Notes: generated from the sequence alone by a model not told the origin. Counted from the stretch's first letter, positions 9,847-19,253 are shown. The stretch: 64,000 bases of DNA from Paractinoplanes toevensis (GCF_018332695.1 NZ_BOQN01000021.1:98464-162463), one strand, 5' to 3'. Translations and numbers: made by a program.

Positions 9847-10899
9847 ATGAAGCGTCTTACCCGTCTGGCGGCCGCCCTGGCGGTAGCCGCCGCCACGGCC
9901 ACCGCCTGCGGCACCACCCAGGTCGACGAACCGGCGGCCGCCGGTTCGGCCACCCCCGCGTCGCAGACCTGCGCGAACGACACCACCACGACGGCGACCG
10001 GCCCGGTGTCGATGACCGACGGCGTCGGCCGCAAGGTCGAGCTGGCCAAGCCGGCCGCGCGGGTCGCGGTGCTGGAATGGCAACAGACCGAGGACGTGCT
10101 GACGCTCTGCCTCAACCCGGTCGCGGTCGCCGACCCCAAGGGGTACGGCACATACGTCAAGGCCGAGCCGCTGCCCGCGAACGTCGTCGACGCCGGCGAG
10201 CGCGGCACGCCCGACCTCGACGCCCTCTACGCGACCAAGCCCGACCTGATCATCGTCGAGGCGTTCAAGGCCAACGACGAGATCATCACCAAGCTCGAGA
10301 AGCGTGGCGTGCCGGTGCTCGCCACGGTCGGGGCCGACGCCACCGGCCAGATCGCCAACATGAAGAAGGTCTTCTCGATGATCGGCACGGCCACCGGCCG
10401 CACCGAACGTGCCGACCTGGTGCTGAAGCAGTTCGACCAGCACCTCGCCGAGGCCAAGCAGACGGTCACCGCCGCGAACGTGACGGCCAAGGACTTCCTG
10501 TTCTTCGACGGCTGGATCGAGGGCGGCAACGTCGTCATCCGCCCGTACGGCAAGGGCGCCCTGTTCACCGAACTCGGCGAGCAGCTCGGCCTGACCCCGG
10601 CCTGGACCGACAAGATCAACTCGGCGTACGGCAGTGGTGGTGTCGATCCCGCCTACGGTCTCGCGCAGACCGACATCGAGGGACTCACCGCCGTCGGCAG
10701 CGCGACCCTGTTCTACTCCGACGACGACACCCCGGACAGCTACGTCAAGGAACTGACCAAGAGCCCGATCTGGACGGCACTCCCGGCCGTCAAGGAGGGC
10801 CGGGCGTACCCGTTCCCGGCCGGCGTCTGGGGTGCCGGTGGCCCGGTGTCGAACGAGCAGGCCATCGACGCGTACGTGAAGATCCTCACCAAGGCGTGA
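9847..10899 (+). CDS. Iron-siderophore ABC transporter substrate-binding lipoprotein (FecB/FepB-like)
   Basis: 350 residues. The N-terminus MKRLTRLAAALAVAAATATAC is a lipoprotein signal with a relaxed lipobox at Cys21, so the protein should be tethered to the outer face of the membrane. The rest is a class III periplasmic-binding fold: VEWQQTEDVLTLCLNPVAV-like entry, PDLDALYATKPDLIIVEAF, and an alpha-helical backbone linker. These features are typical of ferric-siderophore binders. The ATG at 9847 has AAGGG 6 bp upstream. Its stop overlaps the GTG of the permease (GTGA), showing an operon. The iron box just upstream supports iron-regulated siderophore uptake. The exact siderophore cannot be read from sequence. 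Confidence 0.9.
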   Translation: MKRLTRLAAALAVAAATATACGTTQVDEPAAAGSATPASQTCANDTTTTATGPVSMTDGVGRKVELAKPAARVAVLEWQQTEDVLTLCLNPVAVADPKGYGTYVKAEPLPANVVDAGERGTPDLDALYATKPDLIIVEAFKANDEIITKLEKRGVPVLATVGADATGQIANMKKVFSMIGTATGRTERADLVLKQFDQHLAEAKQTVTAANVTAKDFLFFDGWIEGGNVVIRPYGKGALFTELGEQLGLTPAWTDKINSAYGSGGVDPAYGLAQTDIEGLTAVGSATLFYSDDDTPDSYVKELTKSPIWTALPAVKEGRAYPFPAGVWGAGGPVSNEQAIDAYVKILTKA

Positions 10900-12965
10900 G
10901 CAGCACCGTCACCCGGCTCGGCCACCGGGCGAGCGGGGTGGCCGTGCTGGCCACCCTGCTCGTTCTGGTCGTCGTGGTCGGGCTGTGGCACGTGACCCAG
11001 GGGACGTCCGGGATCGGGTTCTGGGACCTGCTGCGCTACCTGTTCGGGGCGCACGAGGACGTCGGCGGCGTGCCGGTCGCGGACGTGGTGACCGGCTCCC
11101 GGCTGCCGCGCGTGTTCGCCGGGATCGCGGTCGGCGTGGCGCTCGGCGCGGCCGGCGCGCTCCTGCAGTCGGTCACCCGCAACGCGCTGGCCGCCCCGGA
11201 CACCCTCGCCGTCACCGCCGGGTCCTATTTCGCGCTGTGCGCGGTCGCCGCGTTCGGTCTCGCGGTGCCGCTCTGGGCTTCGGGCGCGGTGGCCTTCGGC
11301 GGCGGGCTGTTCGCCGCGGCGCTCGTGCTCGGGCTCGCCGGCAGCGCCTCGGGCCTCGCGTCGACCCGCCTGATCCTGGCCGGCTCGGCGATCGCGATGG
11401 CGCTGGACGCCGCGACCGCGATGCTGCTCATCCTGTTCAAGGAGAGCACCACCGGGCTGTACGCCTGGGGCAGCGGTTCGCTGGCCCAGCTCAACCTGGA
11501 CGCCGCCGAGCGGGCCGCCCCGGTCGTCGTCGCCGTCCTGGTGGTCGCCCTGCTGTTGTCCCGGCGGCTCGACGTGCTCGGCCTCGGCGACGACGCGGCC
11601 GCGTCGCTCGGCGTGCCGATCCGCTCGACCCGGATCCTCGCGATCCTCTGCGCCGTCCTGCTGACCAGCATCTCGGTGACGCTGGCCGGCCCGCTCGCCT
11701 TCGTCGGCCTGGCCGCGCCGGTGGCTGTCCGCCTCGCCGCGAACCGGATCGGCGTGCTGGGCCGGCACGGTTTCCTGATCCCGGCCTGCGGGCTCGTCGG
11801 GGCGCTCTTCGTGCTCCTGTCCGACGCCGTACTCCGGGCGATCCTCGGCGCCCAGGCCGCCGCCTCCATCCCCACCGGCATTCCGACCTCGCTGCTCGGC
11901 GCCGTCGTCATCGTGGTCCTCGCGCTCCGGCTGCGCGACGCGGGAGCGGCCCGGGAAGCGCCCCGCGGGCACGTCGCCGTCCGCTCGCACCGCCGTTTCC
12001 TGACGGTCGTGGCCGTCGCGACCGTGCTGCTCGCCGCGGCGGCGCTGGTCGGTCTGCTGGCCGGCAGCCTGTGGCTGCGCACCGGCGACATCGCGCTCTG
12101 GCTGCAGGGCACCGCGCCGGAGCTGATCGCCCGGGCACTCGACGACCGGGCCGCCCGGGTGGCGGCGGCCGTCGTAGCCGGCGCGGCGCTCGCCCTCGCC
12201 GGAACCGTGGTGCAGGGCACGGTACGCAACCCGCTGGCCGAGCCGGGTGTTCTCGGCATCACCGCCGGCGCCGACCTCGGCGCGGTGATCGTGGTGACCT
12301 CGGCCGCCTCAGCCGGCCGTCCCACCCTCATCGTCACCGCCGTCGCGATGGGGCTCGGCACCTTCGCCGTGATCGCCGTGCTGGCCTGGCGGGGCGGACT
12401 GCTCCCGGACCGCTTCCTGCTGATCGGCATCGGCTGCGGTTACGCGCTCAGCGACATCAGCACCTTCCTGCTGCTGCGCGCCGATCCGTGGGACACCCCG
12501 CGCATCCTCACCTGGCTCTCCGGCACGACCTACGGCCGGACCTTCGCCGACGTGCTGCCGGTCGCCCTGGTGCTGCTGCTCGCCACCCCCGTGGTGCTGA
12601 GCCTGCACCGCGAACTCGACCTGCTGGCGATCGACGAGGACACCCCACGGATCCTCGGCGTCCGCAAGGAGGGCGCGCGACTGACGCTGCTGACGATCGC
12701 GGCGGTCGCGGCGGCGGTGAGCGTGATCGCGGTCGGCGTGGTCGGCTTCGTGGGCCTGGTCGCCCCGCACATCGCCCGGGGCCTGGTCGGCGTCCGGCAC
12801 GGGCGGATCATCCCGGTCGCCATGCTGCTCGGCGGCCTGCTGGTCTGCGTGGCCGACACCCTCGGCCGTACCCTCATCGCCCCCTCGCAGATCCCCGCCG
12901 GCCTCATGATGGCCCTGGTCGGAGCTCCCTACTTCGTCTGGCTGCTCCGCCGCGGCCGCGGCTGA
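10896..12965 (+). CDS. Fused double FecCD-type siderophore ABC permease
   Basis: 689 residues made of two tandem FecCD/BtuC permease units (~1-335 and ~350-689), each predicted to have about ten membrane helices. Each half carries the family motifs: GSRLPRVFAGIAVGVALGAAG and DDRAARVAAAVVAGAALALAG near the starts, and GPLAFVGLAAP and GVVGFVGLVAPHIAR near the ends. The fusion resembles FhuB, so one chain would supply the whole membrane channel. The GTG at 10896 overlaps the lipoprotein stop by 4 bp. No ATPase gene follows; the next gene is convergent and overlaps this 3' end by 62 bp. The energising ATPase must be encoded elsewhere. Confidence 0.92.
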   Translation: MSSTVTRLGHRASGVAVLATLLVLVVVVGLWHVTQGTSGIGFWDLLRYLFGAHEDVGGVPVADVVTGSRLPRVFAGIAVGVALGAAGALLQSVTRNALAAPDTLAVTAGSYFALCAVAAFGLAVPLWASGAVAFGGGLFAAALVLGLAGSASGLASTRLILAGSAIAMALDAATAMLLILFKESTTGLYAWGSGSLAQLNLDAAERAAPVVVAVLVVALLLSRRLDVLGLGDDAAASLGVPIRSTRILAILCAVLLTSISVTLAGPLAFVGLAAPVAVRLAANRIGVLGRHGFLIPACGLVGALFVLLSDAVLRAILGAQAAASIPTGIPTSLLGAVVIVVLALRLRDAGAAREAPRGHVAVRSHRRFLTVVAVATVLLAAAALVGLLAGSLWLRTGDIALWLQGTAPELIARALDDRAARVAAAVVAGAALALAGTVVQGTVRNPLAEPGVLGITAGADLGAVIVVTSAASAGRPTLIVTAVAMGLGTFAVIAVLAWRGGLLPDRFLLIGIGCGYALSDISTFLLLRADPWDTPRILTWLSGTTYGRTFADVLPVALVLLLATPVVLSLHRELDLLAIDEDTPRILGVRKEGARLTLLTIAAVAAAVSVIAVGVVGFVGLVAPHIARGLVGVRHGRIIPVAMLLGGLLVCVADTLGRTLIAPSQIPAGLMMALVGAPYFVWLLRRGRG

Positions 12966-14301
12966 TCCCGGGGAGCAGGACGGTCAGCGCCGTTCCGGCC
13001 GCGACGATCACCGACGCAGTGAACAGGGCCGGGTTCAGCCCGTCGACGAAGGTGGCCGGGGCGTAGCCGCCCCGGGTGGCGAAGATCGAGACCAGCATCG
13101 CCACGCCGACGGCCACGCCCAGCTCGCGGGCGGTGTTGTTGACGCCGGCCGCCACCGCCCGTTCGGGTTCCGGGACCGCTTCGAGAGCGATCGTGCTGAT
13201 CGGCGGATAACTCAGCCCCAGCCCGATGCCGGCCAGCAGGAACGGGCCGAACAGCCAGATGAAGGCGACGTCGGCGGAGAAGACCGAGGCCATCCAGACC
13301 AGCGAGACCGCCACCATCGCCTGCCCGGCGAGGACCAGCCGGGCGGCGCCCCACCGGGCCATCAGCAAGCCGGTGGCCGGGCCGACGAACAACGGGACCA
13401 ACGAGCAGGGCAGCGTACGCAGACCGGCCTGCAACGGGCTGGCCCCCTGCACGACCTGGAAGAACTGGGCGAGCAGGAAGATGCTGCCGTAGACACCGAT
13501 GTTGAGGCTGAACGACAGCGTGTTGATGACGCTGAACACCCGCGAGCGGAACAGGCGCAGCGGCAGCATCGGGGCCGTGCTGCGCGACTGCCACCACAGG
13601 AACAGGCCGAACAGCGCCGCTCCGCAGGCCAGGGCGATGAGGACCCGCGGCGAGCCCCAGCCGTGCGTCGGCGCCTCCACCACGCCCCGGACCAGTACGA
13701 AGACCGACGCGGTGAGCAGGACCATCCCGCCGAGGTCGATCCGCCTCGGGGCGCCCCGTGACTCGTTCAGCAACCGGCCCGCAAGAACCATCGCGACCAG
13801 GCCGACCGGGACGTTGAGCCAGAAGATCCACGTCCAGTGCAGGCCCTCCACCACGGCCCCGCCGAGCACCGGGCCGATCGCGACGCCGAGACCGGTGAAG
13901 CCGCTCCACAGGGCGATGGCGAGCGGCCGCCGCCCGGCCGGCACCGCGGCGGCCAGCAGGGCCAGCGACAACGTCATCACGAACGCACCCGAGGCGCCCT
14001 GCACGGCGCGGGCCACCATCAGCTCGCCGACGGTGCCGGCCAGCGCGCAACCGGCCGAGGCGCAGGTGAAGACGGCGATGGCGGCGAGGAAGAGCAGCCG
14101 CCGGCCGAACCGGTCACCGAGCGCCGCCGCGGTGAGCAGCAGCGCCGCGTAGGGCAGGGTGTACGCGTCGACGATCCACTGAAGATCGGCGGTCGAGGCG
14201 TCGAACGCGGTCCGCATCGCCGGCAGCGCGGTCGTGACCACCAGGTTGTCCAGGGAGACCATGAACGCGGGCAGCCCCACCGCGGCGATGGCCGCCTTCA
14301 C
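12904..14301 (-). CDS. DHA2-type MFS exporter (EmrB/QacA-like, ~14 TM)
   Basis: 465 residues. The GTG at 14301 overlaps the stop of the FAAL gene (GTGA), so I prefer it over a longer upstream frame that would run antisense-like through the FAAL 3' end. Membrane helices fill the protein. The motif-A loop GDRFGRRLLFLAAIAVF and the motif-C-like GFTGLGVAIGPVLGGAVVEGLHWTWIFWLNVPVG are hallmarks of 14-helix drug/proton antiporters. Translational coupling to the FAAL-ACP-C gene suggests it exports the product of the lipid locus or provides self-resistance. Its last 20 or so codons are antisense to the end of the FecCD permease gene. Confidence 0.92.
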   Translation of the reverse strand: MKAAIAAVGLPAFMVSLDNLVVTTALPAMRTAFDASTADLQWIVDAYTLPYAALLLTAAALGDRFGRRLLFLAAIAVFTCASAGCALAGTVGELMVARAVQGASGAFVMTLSLALLAAAVPAGRRPLAIALWSGFTGLGVAIGPVLGGAVVEGLHWTWIFWLNVPVGLVAMVLAGRLLNESRGAPRRIDLGGMVLLTASVFVLVRGVVEAPTHGWGSPRVLIALACGAALFGLFLWWQSRSTAPMLPLRLFRSRVFSVINTLSFSLNIGVYGSIFLLAQFFQVVQGASPLQAGLRTLPCSLVPLFVGPATGLLMARWGAARLVLAGQAMVAVSLVWMASVFSADVAFIWLFGPFLLAGIGLGLSYPPISTIALEAVPEPERAVAAGVNNTARELGVAVGVAMLVSIFATRGGYAPATFVDGLNPALFTASVIVAAGTALTVLLPGISRGRGGAARRSRELRPGPS

Positions 14302-17300
14302 GACCGGTCGATCATCAGGCCACGCAGCTCGTCGGCGAACCGGGCCGTCCACTCGTCGATCTCCGCTCCCGACCAGCCCAGGTGCCGGGGCGAGTAGTAC
14401 CAGTCGAGGCGGGTCACGCCCTCGACGATGGAGCATTCGAGGTAGAGCGGCGGTTGTTTCTCGCCGCTCTCCGGGTCCCACATGTCGCCGAGCGGGACGT
14501 CCCGCGGCGAGAACAGGCCGCTCCGGCTGCGCGCCGGGGCCTCGCCCTGGAAGTTGAACCAGAGCGTCGGGGCCGGCGCCTCAGCCAGGCCGTTCGGAAC
14601 ATCGGTGAGAAACAGGAGAGGCTCGAACGACAAACCCGCGGAGGGTACGTCGGTGAGCCGCTCGGCCACCGCGGTCAGGGTCTCGGCCGGGCTCTGCGCG
14701 GAGCTGTCCTCGAAGGCGAGCGGGAAGGTGCAGTGCATGTCGCCGGCCGTCCGGGACAGGTCGAGGCCGTGCACCGCCGCCTGCCGGCCCGAGCTGGAGA
14801 GCCGAATCGTCAGGCGGCCGCAGCTCCACTGCCGCTGGGCGGTCCGCACCAGGGCGGTGAGCAGCGTCGTGGCGATCGGCGCGCGACGCCCGCCCATCCG
14901 CACGGTGCGAAGCGCCCGCGTCTCGTCCGGCCGCAGGTGTTGGTGTGCGCTGCGGAGGTCCTTGAACTTCAGGCCCGGATGCGCTCGGGAGTCGAAGGCG
15001 GCCGGCGGCGGGACGTCGAGCTGCGCACGCCAGAAGTCCAGATCGGCGGCCGCGTCCCCGCGCGCGAAATCGTTCATCCACCGGGTGAACTCGTCGAACC
15101 GCGCCGAGGACCGGGCGAGCCGCAGCTGCTCGCCGCGCTCGTCCAGCCGGCAGAGATGGTCCAGGTCGTCGATCAGGATGCCCAGCGTGACGCCGTCCAT
15201 GACGAGATGGTTGATGGTGATGAAGAGTCGCTTCTCCGTCAGCAGCAGGCGCAGCACCGGGCCGTTCTCCAGGCTGAGACGGCGATGCTGGTCGTTCAGA
15301 AGCCCCTCGTCGGTTGCGGCCGTCTCGACGGCGAAGCTGGACTCGACATCGCCGTAGCTCTGAGCGAACCGGCCGTCGTCCCGGCGGAACCGCAACCGCA
15401 GCGCGTCGTGCTGGGCGACCAGCGCGGACGTGGCCCGGCGCAGCCGCTCCACCGGCAGCGGCCGGTGCAGGTCGAGCATGACCGCGCGGTTCCACCAGTC
15501 CCACTGCCCCAGCCGCAGGGCGTGCACCTGGGCGGCGCTGAACGGGACGTCGCCGGTGGGCGGGGCGCTTCGCGGCTCGGCGGGCGCCGACCGGAAACTG
15601 TCCGCCAACTCGCGCAGGGTCGAGCCGTCGGAGACGTCCGCCGGCGACAGGTGCGTCCCGGTCCGGTCCTCGATGCGCTTGGCCAGGTCCATCATCCCGA
15701 GCGAGTCCAGTCCGGCATCCCGCAGCGGCAGATCGACCGGCACCTCATCCGGATCGGCCAGCTGCAACAGGGCCGCCACCTCGGTCTGGAGAAGCCGGAG
15801 CACGGTGCTGTCCCCCTCCGCCGGGCCGTGCGGTCCGGCGAGGGCCGCCGCGTGCAGCGAACCGGCCGTCCATTGGCGCCGGCACTCCCCGCGCTGCGGC
15901 TTTCCACTGGTCGTCTTGGGCAGCCGGCCGGGCCGGGTGAGCAGGACCTCGTGACACTGCACGCCGCTGTGCGCGGTAACCGCGGCCCGGATCGCGGACA
16001 CCGCCCGGCCGACCGGGACGGGCTCCTTGCCCTCCAGCACCTTGCGGCGCACCTCGGCCGCCACCACGACCCGCTCGGCCCCGCCGACCCGCACGCCGAA
16101 GGCGATCGCGCTGCCCGGCCGGAGGATCGGATCGGCCGCCACCACCGCCGCCTCCAGGTCCTGCGGGTGGATGTTGCGACCGCCCACGATGATCAGATCT
16201 TTGCGGCGGCCGCAGATGAACACCTCGCCGTCCTCGCCGATCACCCCGAGGTCACCGGTGCGCAGGAATCGCCGATCGTCGCCGGTGGCCAGGCGCGCGG
16301 CGAAGACGGCCGCGTTCTCCTCGTCACCGCGCCCCCAGTAACCGCTGGACACGCTGGCGCCGGACACCCAGAGCTCGCCCACGACCTGTGGTGGTTGCGG
16401 CCGCCCGGTGTCGGGGTCGACGGCCAGCACCGACACGCCGAGCTCCGCGTCGGGGACACCGCTGCCCACCAGCGTCACGGCCGGCCCGCCCGGCGAGGCG
16501 GGGACGATCACGCCGTCCCGGTCCAGGGCCGTCCGGTCGGCACGCAGCCGGGTCGGCGGCCGGCCGACCGGGCCGCTGACGAAGAGCACCGCCTCGGCCA
16601 TGCCGTAGACGTTGCAGAACGACGCCGGATCGAAGCGCATCCGGGCGAGCGCGGCCGCAAAACGGTCCATCGTCGCCTCGAGCATCGGCTCACCGCCCTG
16701 GAGGGTGGCGCGCAGCGAGGAGAGATCGAACGCGTCGTCGTCGCGCAGCCCCCGCAGAACGTACTCGTAGCCGAAGTTCGGGGCGGCGATGTGCGTGCCG
16801 CGATAGCGATCGACCAGCTCGAGCCAGAGGCGAGGGGCGGCGAGGAAGGTCAGCGGGGAGAACACGATGCACCGCGCCCCGGTGTACATGGCGTTCAGGA
16901 TGCCGCCGGCCAGCCCCATGTCATGGAACAGCGGCACCCAGCCGACCAGCACGGAATCGCGGTCGACCCGGGTGTTGCGGGCGATGAGCTCGAGGTTGTG
17001 CACGAGGTTCCGGTGGCGCACCACGACGCCCTTGGGCGCCGACGTGGAGCCGGACGTGTATTGGAGATAGACGATGTCGTCCGGGCCGAACCGGCTCGCC
17101 GCCCGGGCGAGCAGGGCCGCGGCCGCCGGCGACTCTGCCCGCCGGATGCGGTGCGACAGGAGCCAGGACAGCTTGGGCCAGCCCGGGGTGCCGCGCCCGC
17201 GCAGACGGTTCGCCGCCGACGCGAGCCTCGCGAACGCGCGGTATCTCGGATGGGTCAGCGCGACGCGGGCGCCGCTGTCCTCGACGACGTGCCGGAGCTT

Positions 17301-17612
17301 CGGCAGTTCCCGATCGAGATGCCGCGGATCGGGGCTCGCCACCGGAACGGCGATCGCGCCGAGCAGCATGCAGCCGAAGAAGCCCGCGACGAAGTCGAGC
17401 CCGTCATCGGGCGGGAAGACCAGGAGAACCCGGTCGCCGGTCTCGACCCCGGCCGCCCGGAGCAGGTCGGCGGCCCCCGCCGCGCGGCGCACGACCTCCT
17501 CGCAGTCGGCCGCGGCGATCTCCCGGCCGTGCCGATCGAGGAACGTGTAGAGCGGCTCCCGGGGAGTGCCGTCGAGACGCTCGACCATCGTGGTGAGCAG
17601 GCTCGGGATCAC
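14298..17612 (-). CDS. Fatty acyl-AMP ligase - acyl carrier - condensation domain protein
   Basis: 1,104 residues, three modules. Residues ~1-560 are an adenylate-forming FAAL: VYLQYTSGSTSAPKGVVV (P-loop), FCNVYGMAEA, and RTGDLGVIGEDGEVFICGRRKDLIIVGGRNIHP. Residues ~590-670 are a carrier domain with DAGLDSLGMM, the phosphopantetheine Ser being S637. Residues ~690-1100 are an NRPS-type condensation domain whose HHxxxDG motif reads NHLVMDG (N801, H802, D806): the second, catalytic His is kept and the first is replaced by Asn. FAALs activate fatty acids as acyl-AMP and load carrier proteins; the C domain would then pass the acyl chain to an amine or alcohol acceptor. The GTG at 17612 is used. 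The gene is divergent from the Pfa operon across 58 bp and coupled to the MFS gene. Confidence 0.9.
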   Translation of the reverse strand: MIPSLLTTMVERLDGTPREPLYTFLDRHGREIAAADCEEVVRRAAGAADLLRAAGVETGDRVLLVFPPDDGLDFVAGFFGCMLLGAIAVPVASPDPRHLDRELPKLRHVVEDSGARVALTHPRYRAFARLASAANRLRGRGTPGWPKLSWLLSHRIRRAESPAAAALLARAASRFGPDDIVYLQYTSGSTSAPKGVVVRHRNLVHNLELIARNTRVDRDSVLVGWVPLFHDMGLAGGILNAMYTGARCIVFSPLTFLAAPRLWLELVDRYRGTHIAAPNFGYEYVLRGLRDDDAFDLSSLRATLQGGEPMLEATMDRFAAALARMRFDPASFCNVYGMAEAVLFVSGPVGRPPTRLRADRTALDRDGVIVPASPGGPAVTLVGSGVPDAELGVSVLAVDPDTGRPQPPQVVGELWVSGASVSSGYWGRGDEENAAVFAARLATGDDRRFLRTGDLGVIGEDGEVFICGRRKDLIIVGGRNIHPQDLEAAVVAADPILRPGSAIAFGVRVGGAERVVVAAEVRRKVLEGKEPVPVGRAVSAIRAAVTAHSGVQCHEVLLTRPGRLPKTTSGKPQRGECRRQWTAGSLHAAALAGPHGPAEGDSTVLRLLQTEVAALLQLADPDEVPVDLPLRDAGLDSLGMMDLAKRIEDRTGTHLSPADVSDGSTLRELADSFRSAPAEPRSAPPTGDVPFSAAQVHALRLGQWDWWNRAVMLDLHRPLPVERLRRATSALVAQHDALRLRFRRDDGRFAQSYGDVESSFAVETAATDEGLLNDQHRRLSLENGPVLRLLLTEKRLFITINHLVMDGVTLGILIDDLDHLCRLDERGEQLRLARSSARFDEFTRWMNDFARGDAAADLDFWRAQLDVPPPAAFDSRAHPGLKFKDLRSAHQHLRPDETRALRTVRMGGRRAPIATTLLTALVRTAQRQWSCGRLTIRLSSSGRQAAVHGLDLSRTAGDMHCTFPLAFEDSSAQSPAETLTAVAERLTDVPSAGLSFEPLLFLTDVPNGLAEAPAPTLWFNFQGEAPARSRSGLFSPRDVPLGDMWDPESGEKQPPLYLECSIVEGVTRLDWYYSPRHLGWSGAEIDEWTARFADELRGLMIDRS

Positions 17613-17670
17613 GACGCCATCTTAAGTGGACTTGGACTAACGTAGGACCCGCCTACCGGGGGGAGGTGCC
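17613..17670. promoter_or_regulatory. Divergent promoter region of the lipid-synthase locus
   Basis: The 58-bp gap between the FAAL and pfaD starts must hold both promoters. It contains a perfect tandem TGGACT-TGGACT (17627-17638) and a small inverted repeat GTAGG-5 nt-CCTAC (17642-17656) just before the GGGGGGAGG Shine-Dalgarno of pfaD. No clear -35/-10 pair is visible. Shared regulation of the two arms is inferred. Confidence 0.5.
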
Positions 17671-19245
17671 GTGGTCCGCTGGATACCGGGTGAGCGTGCG
17701 GCCGACTTCACGCCGGCCGGCATCGTCGAGGGCGTCCGCCGCTTTCGCGAGCCCGTGCACATCGTGCGTGACCGCCCCGGCCACGAACCCGGCCTCGGCC
17801 TCGGCGGCGAGCTGCACACCGGCCCCGGCCAGGGCTACGAGCTGCTCGGTTCGCTGCCCCCGCTCTATCCCGAGTGGCTGGGCGACCGGTCCTTCAATCA
17901 GACCCACGGCGTGCGATTTCCGTACGTTGCCGGCGAGATGGCCAACGGCATCGCGACCGTCGCGTCGGTCGTGGCGATGGCCCGCGCGCGGATGCTCGGG
18001 TTCTTCGGAGCCGCCGGCCTCGCCCTGCCGGACATCGAGCGAGCGGTGGCGCAACTGCGCGGCAGCCTGCCCGACCGGGACAACTGGGGGGTCAACCTCA
18101 TCCACTCGCCGTCCGAACCCGGGCACGAGGAGCGCCTGGTCGATCTTCTGGTGCGCGCCGCCGTACCCAAGGTCTCGGCCTCCGCCTACCTGGAGCTGAC
18201 CCCGGCCGTCGTCCGCTGCGCCGTCGCCGGCCTGCGCCCCGACGGCCGGGCCCGGCAGCTGTTCGCCAAGGTCTCCCGCCCCGAGGTCGCCGCCCGGTTC
18301 CTCGCCCCGGCGCCGCCGGAGATCCTGCGCGGGCTGGTCGAGCGCGGGCAGATCACCCGGGACGAGGCCGAGCTGGCGGCGCGCGTGCCGCTCGCCGAAG
18401 ACGTCACGGTCGAGGCGGACAGCGGCGGCCACACCGACAACCGGCCGCTCGCCGTCGTGCTCCCGGTGATCCGGGCGCTGCGCGACGACCTGACCCGGCG
18501 GCACGGATATGCCCGGCCGATCCGGGTCGGGGCGGCCGGCGGGCTGGGCGACCCGGCCGGGGTGGCGGCCGCGTTCGCCGCCGGAGCGGCCTACGTGGTG
18601 ACCGGCACCATCAACCAGCTCTCCCGCGAGGCCGGGCTGTCGGACGCGGCGAAGGACCTGCTCGCGCAGGCCGACCTGGCCGACGTCGCAATGGCCCCGG
18701 CCGCCGACATGTTCGAGTACGGCATCAAGGTGCAGGTGCTGCGGCGCGGCACGCTGTTCGCGGTGCGCGCCGGCCAGCTCTACGAGGCCTACCTGGCCTA
18801 CGGATCACTCGACGACCTTCCCGACGCGACCCGGGAGCGACTCGAGAAGGACGTCCTGGGTGGCACGTTCGAGGACTGCTGGGAGCAGACCCGCCGGTTC
18901 TGGCTCGACCGTGACCCGCGCGAGGTCGACCGGGCCGAGCGGGACCCGCGCCACCGGATGGCCCTGGTGTTCCGCTCCTACCTGGGATTGTCGAGCCGAT
19001 GGGCGATCACCGGCGAGCCGACCCGGCGGACCGATTACCAGATCTGGTGCGGACCGGCGATCGGCGCCTTCAACCGGTGGACGGCGGGCAGCCCGCTCGC
19101 CCGGCCGGCCCACCGCACGGTCGTGCAGATCGCGCTCAACCTGCTCGAGGGCGCGGCCACGGTGACCCGGGCCCAGCAACTGCGTTCGTACGGCGTACCG
19201 GTGCCGGGGGAAGCCTTTGACCCTCGCCCTCGTCTGTTGTCCTGA
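17671..19245 (+). CDS. pfaD: PfaD-family FMN enoyl reductase (trans-acting ER of PUFA-type synthase)
   Basis: 524 residues. The GTG at 17671 follows a strong GGGGGGAGG. The core is a 2-nitropropane-dioxygenase-like TIM barrel: FPYVAGEMANGIATVASVVAMARARMLGFFGAAGL, WGVNLIHSPSEPGHEERLVDL, VEADSGGHTDNRPLAVVLPVI, GAAGGLGDPAGVAAAFAAGAAYVVTGTINQ. The C-terminal part (MFEYGIKVQVLRRGTLF ... RMALVFRSYLGLSSRW ... DYQIWCGPAIGAFNRW) is specific to the PfaD family. In PUFA and related iterative synthases this subunit reduces enoyl-ACP in trans. Eight bases separate its stop from the KS-AT-ACP-KR-DH gene, so the three synthase genes form one operon. Confidence 0.95.
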   Translation: MVRWIPGERAADFTPAGIVEGVRRFREPVHIVRDRPGHEPGLGLGGELHTGPGQGYELLGSLPPLYPEWLGDRSFNQTHGVRFPYVAGEMANGIATVASVVAMARARMLGFFGAAGLALPDIERAVAQLRGSLPDRDNWGVNLIHSPSEPGHEERLVDLLVRAAVPKVSASAYLELTPAVVRCAVAGLRPDGRARQLFAKVSRPEVAARFLAPAPPEILRGLVERGQITRDEAELAARVPLAEDVTVEADSGGHTDNRPLAVVLPVIRALRDDLTRRHGYARPIRVGAAGGLGDPAGVAAAFAAGAAYVVTGTINQLSREAGLSDAAKDLLAQADLADVAMAPAADMFEYGIKVQVLRRGTLFAVRAGQLYEAYLAYGSLDDLPDATRERLEKDVLGGTFEDCWEQTRRFWLDRDPREVDRAERDPRHRMALVFRSYLGLSSRWAITGEPTRRTDYQIWCGPAIGAFNRWTAGSPLARPAHRTVVQIALNLLEGAATVTRAQQLRSYGVPVPGEAFDPRPRLLS

Positions 19246-19253
19246 GGAGAGTC

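Noticed and set aside
14302..14481. N-terminal extension of the DHA2 exporter by 60 codons
   Set aside because: It would overlap the FAAL coding sequence and has no membrane or family similarity; GTG at 14301 gives the usual DHA2 start and 4-bp coupling.
14382..17645. 1,087-codon rightward frame opposite the FAAL gene
   Set aside because: Low-complexity shadow without domains; the opposite strand holds all FAAL, ACP and C motifs.
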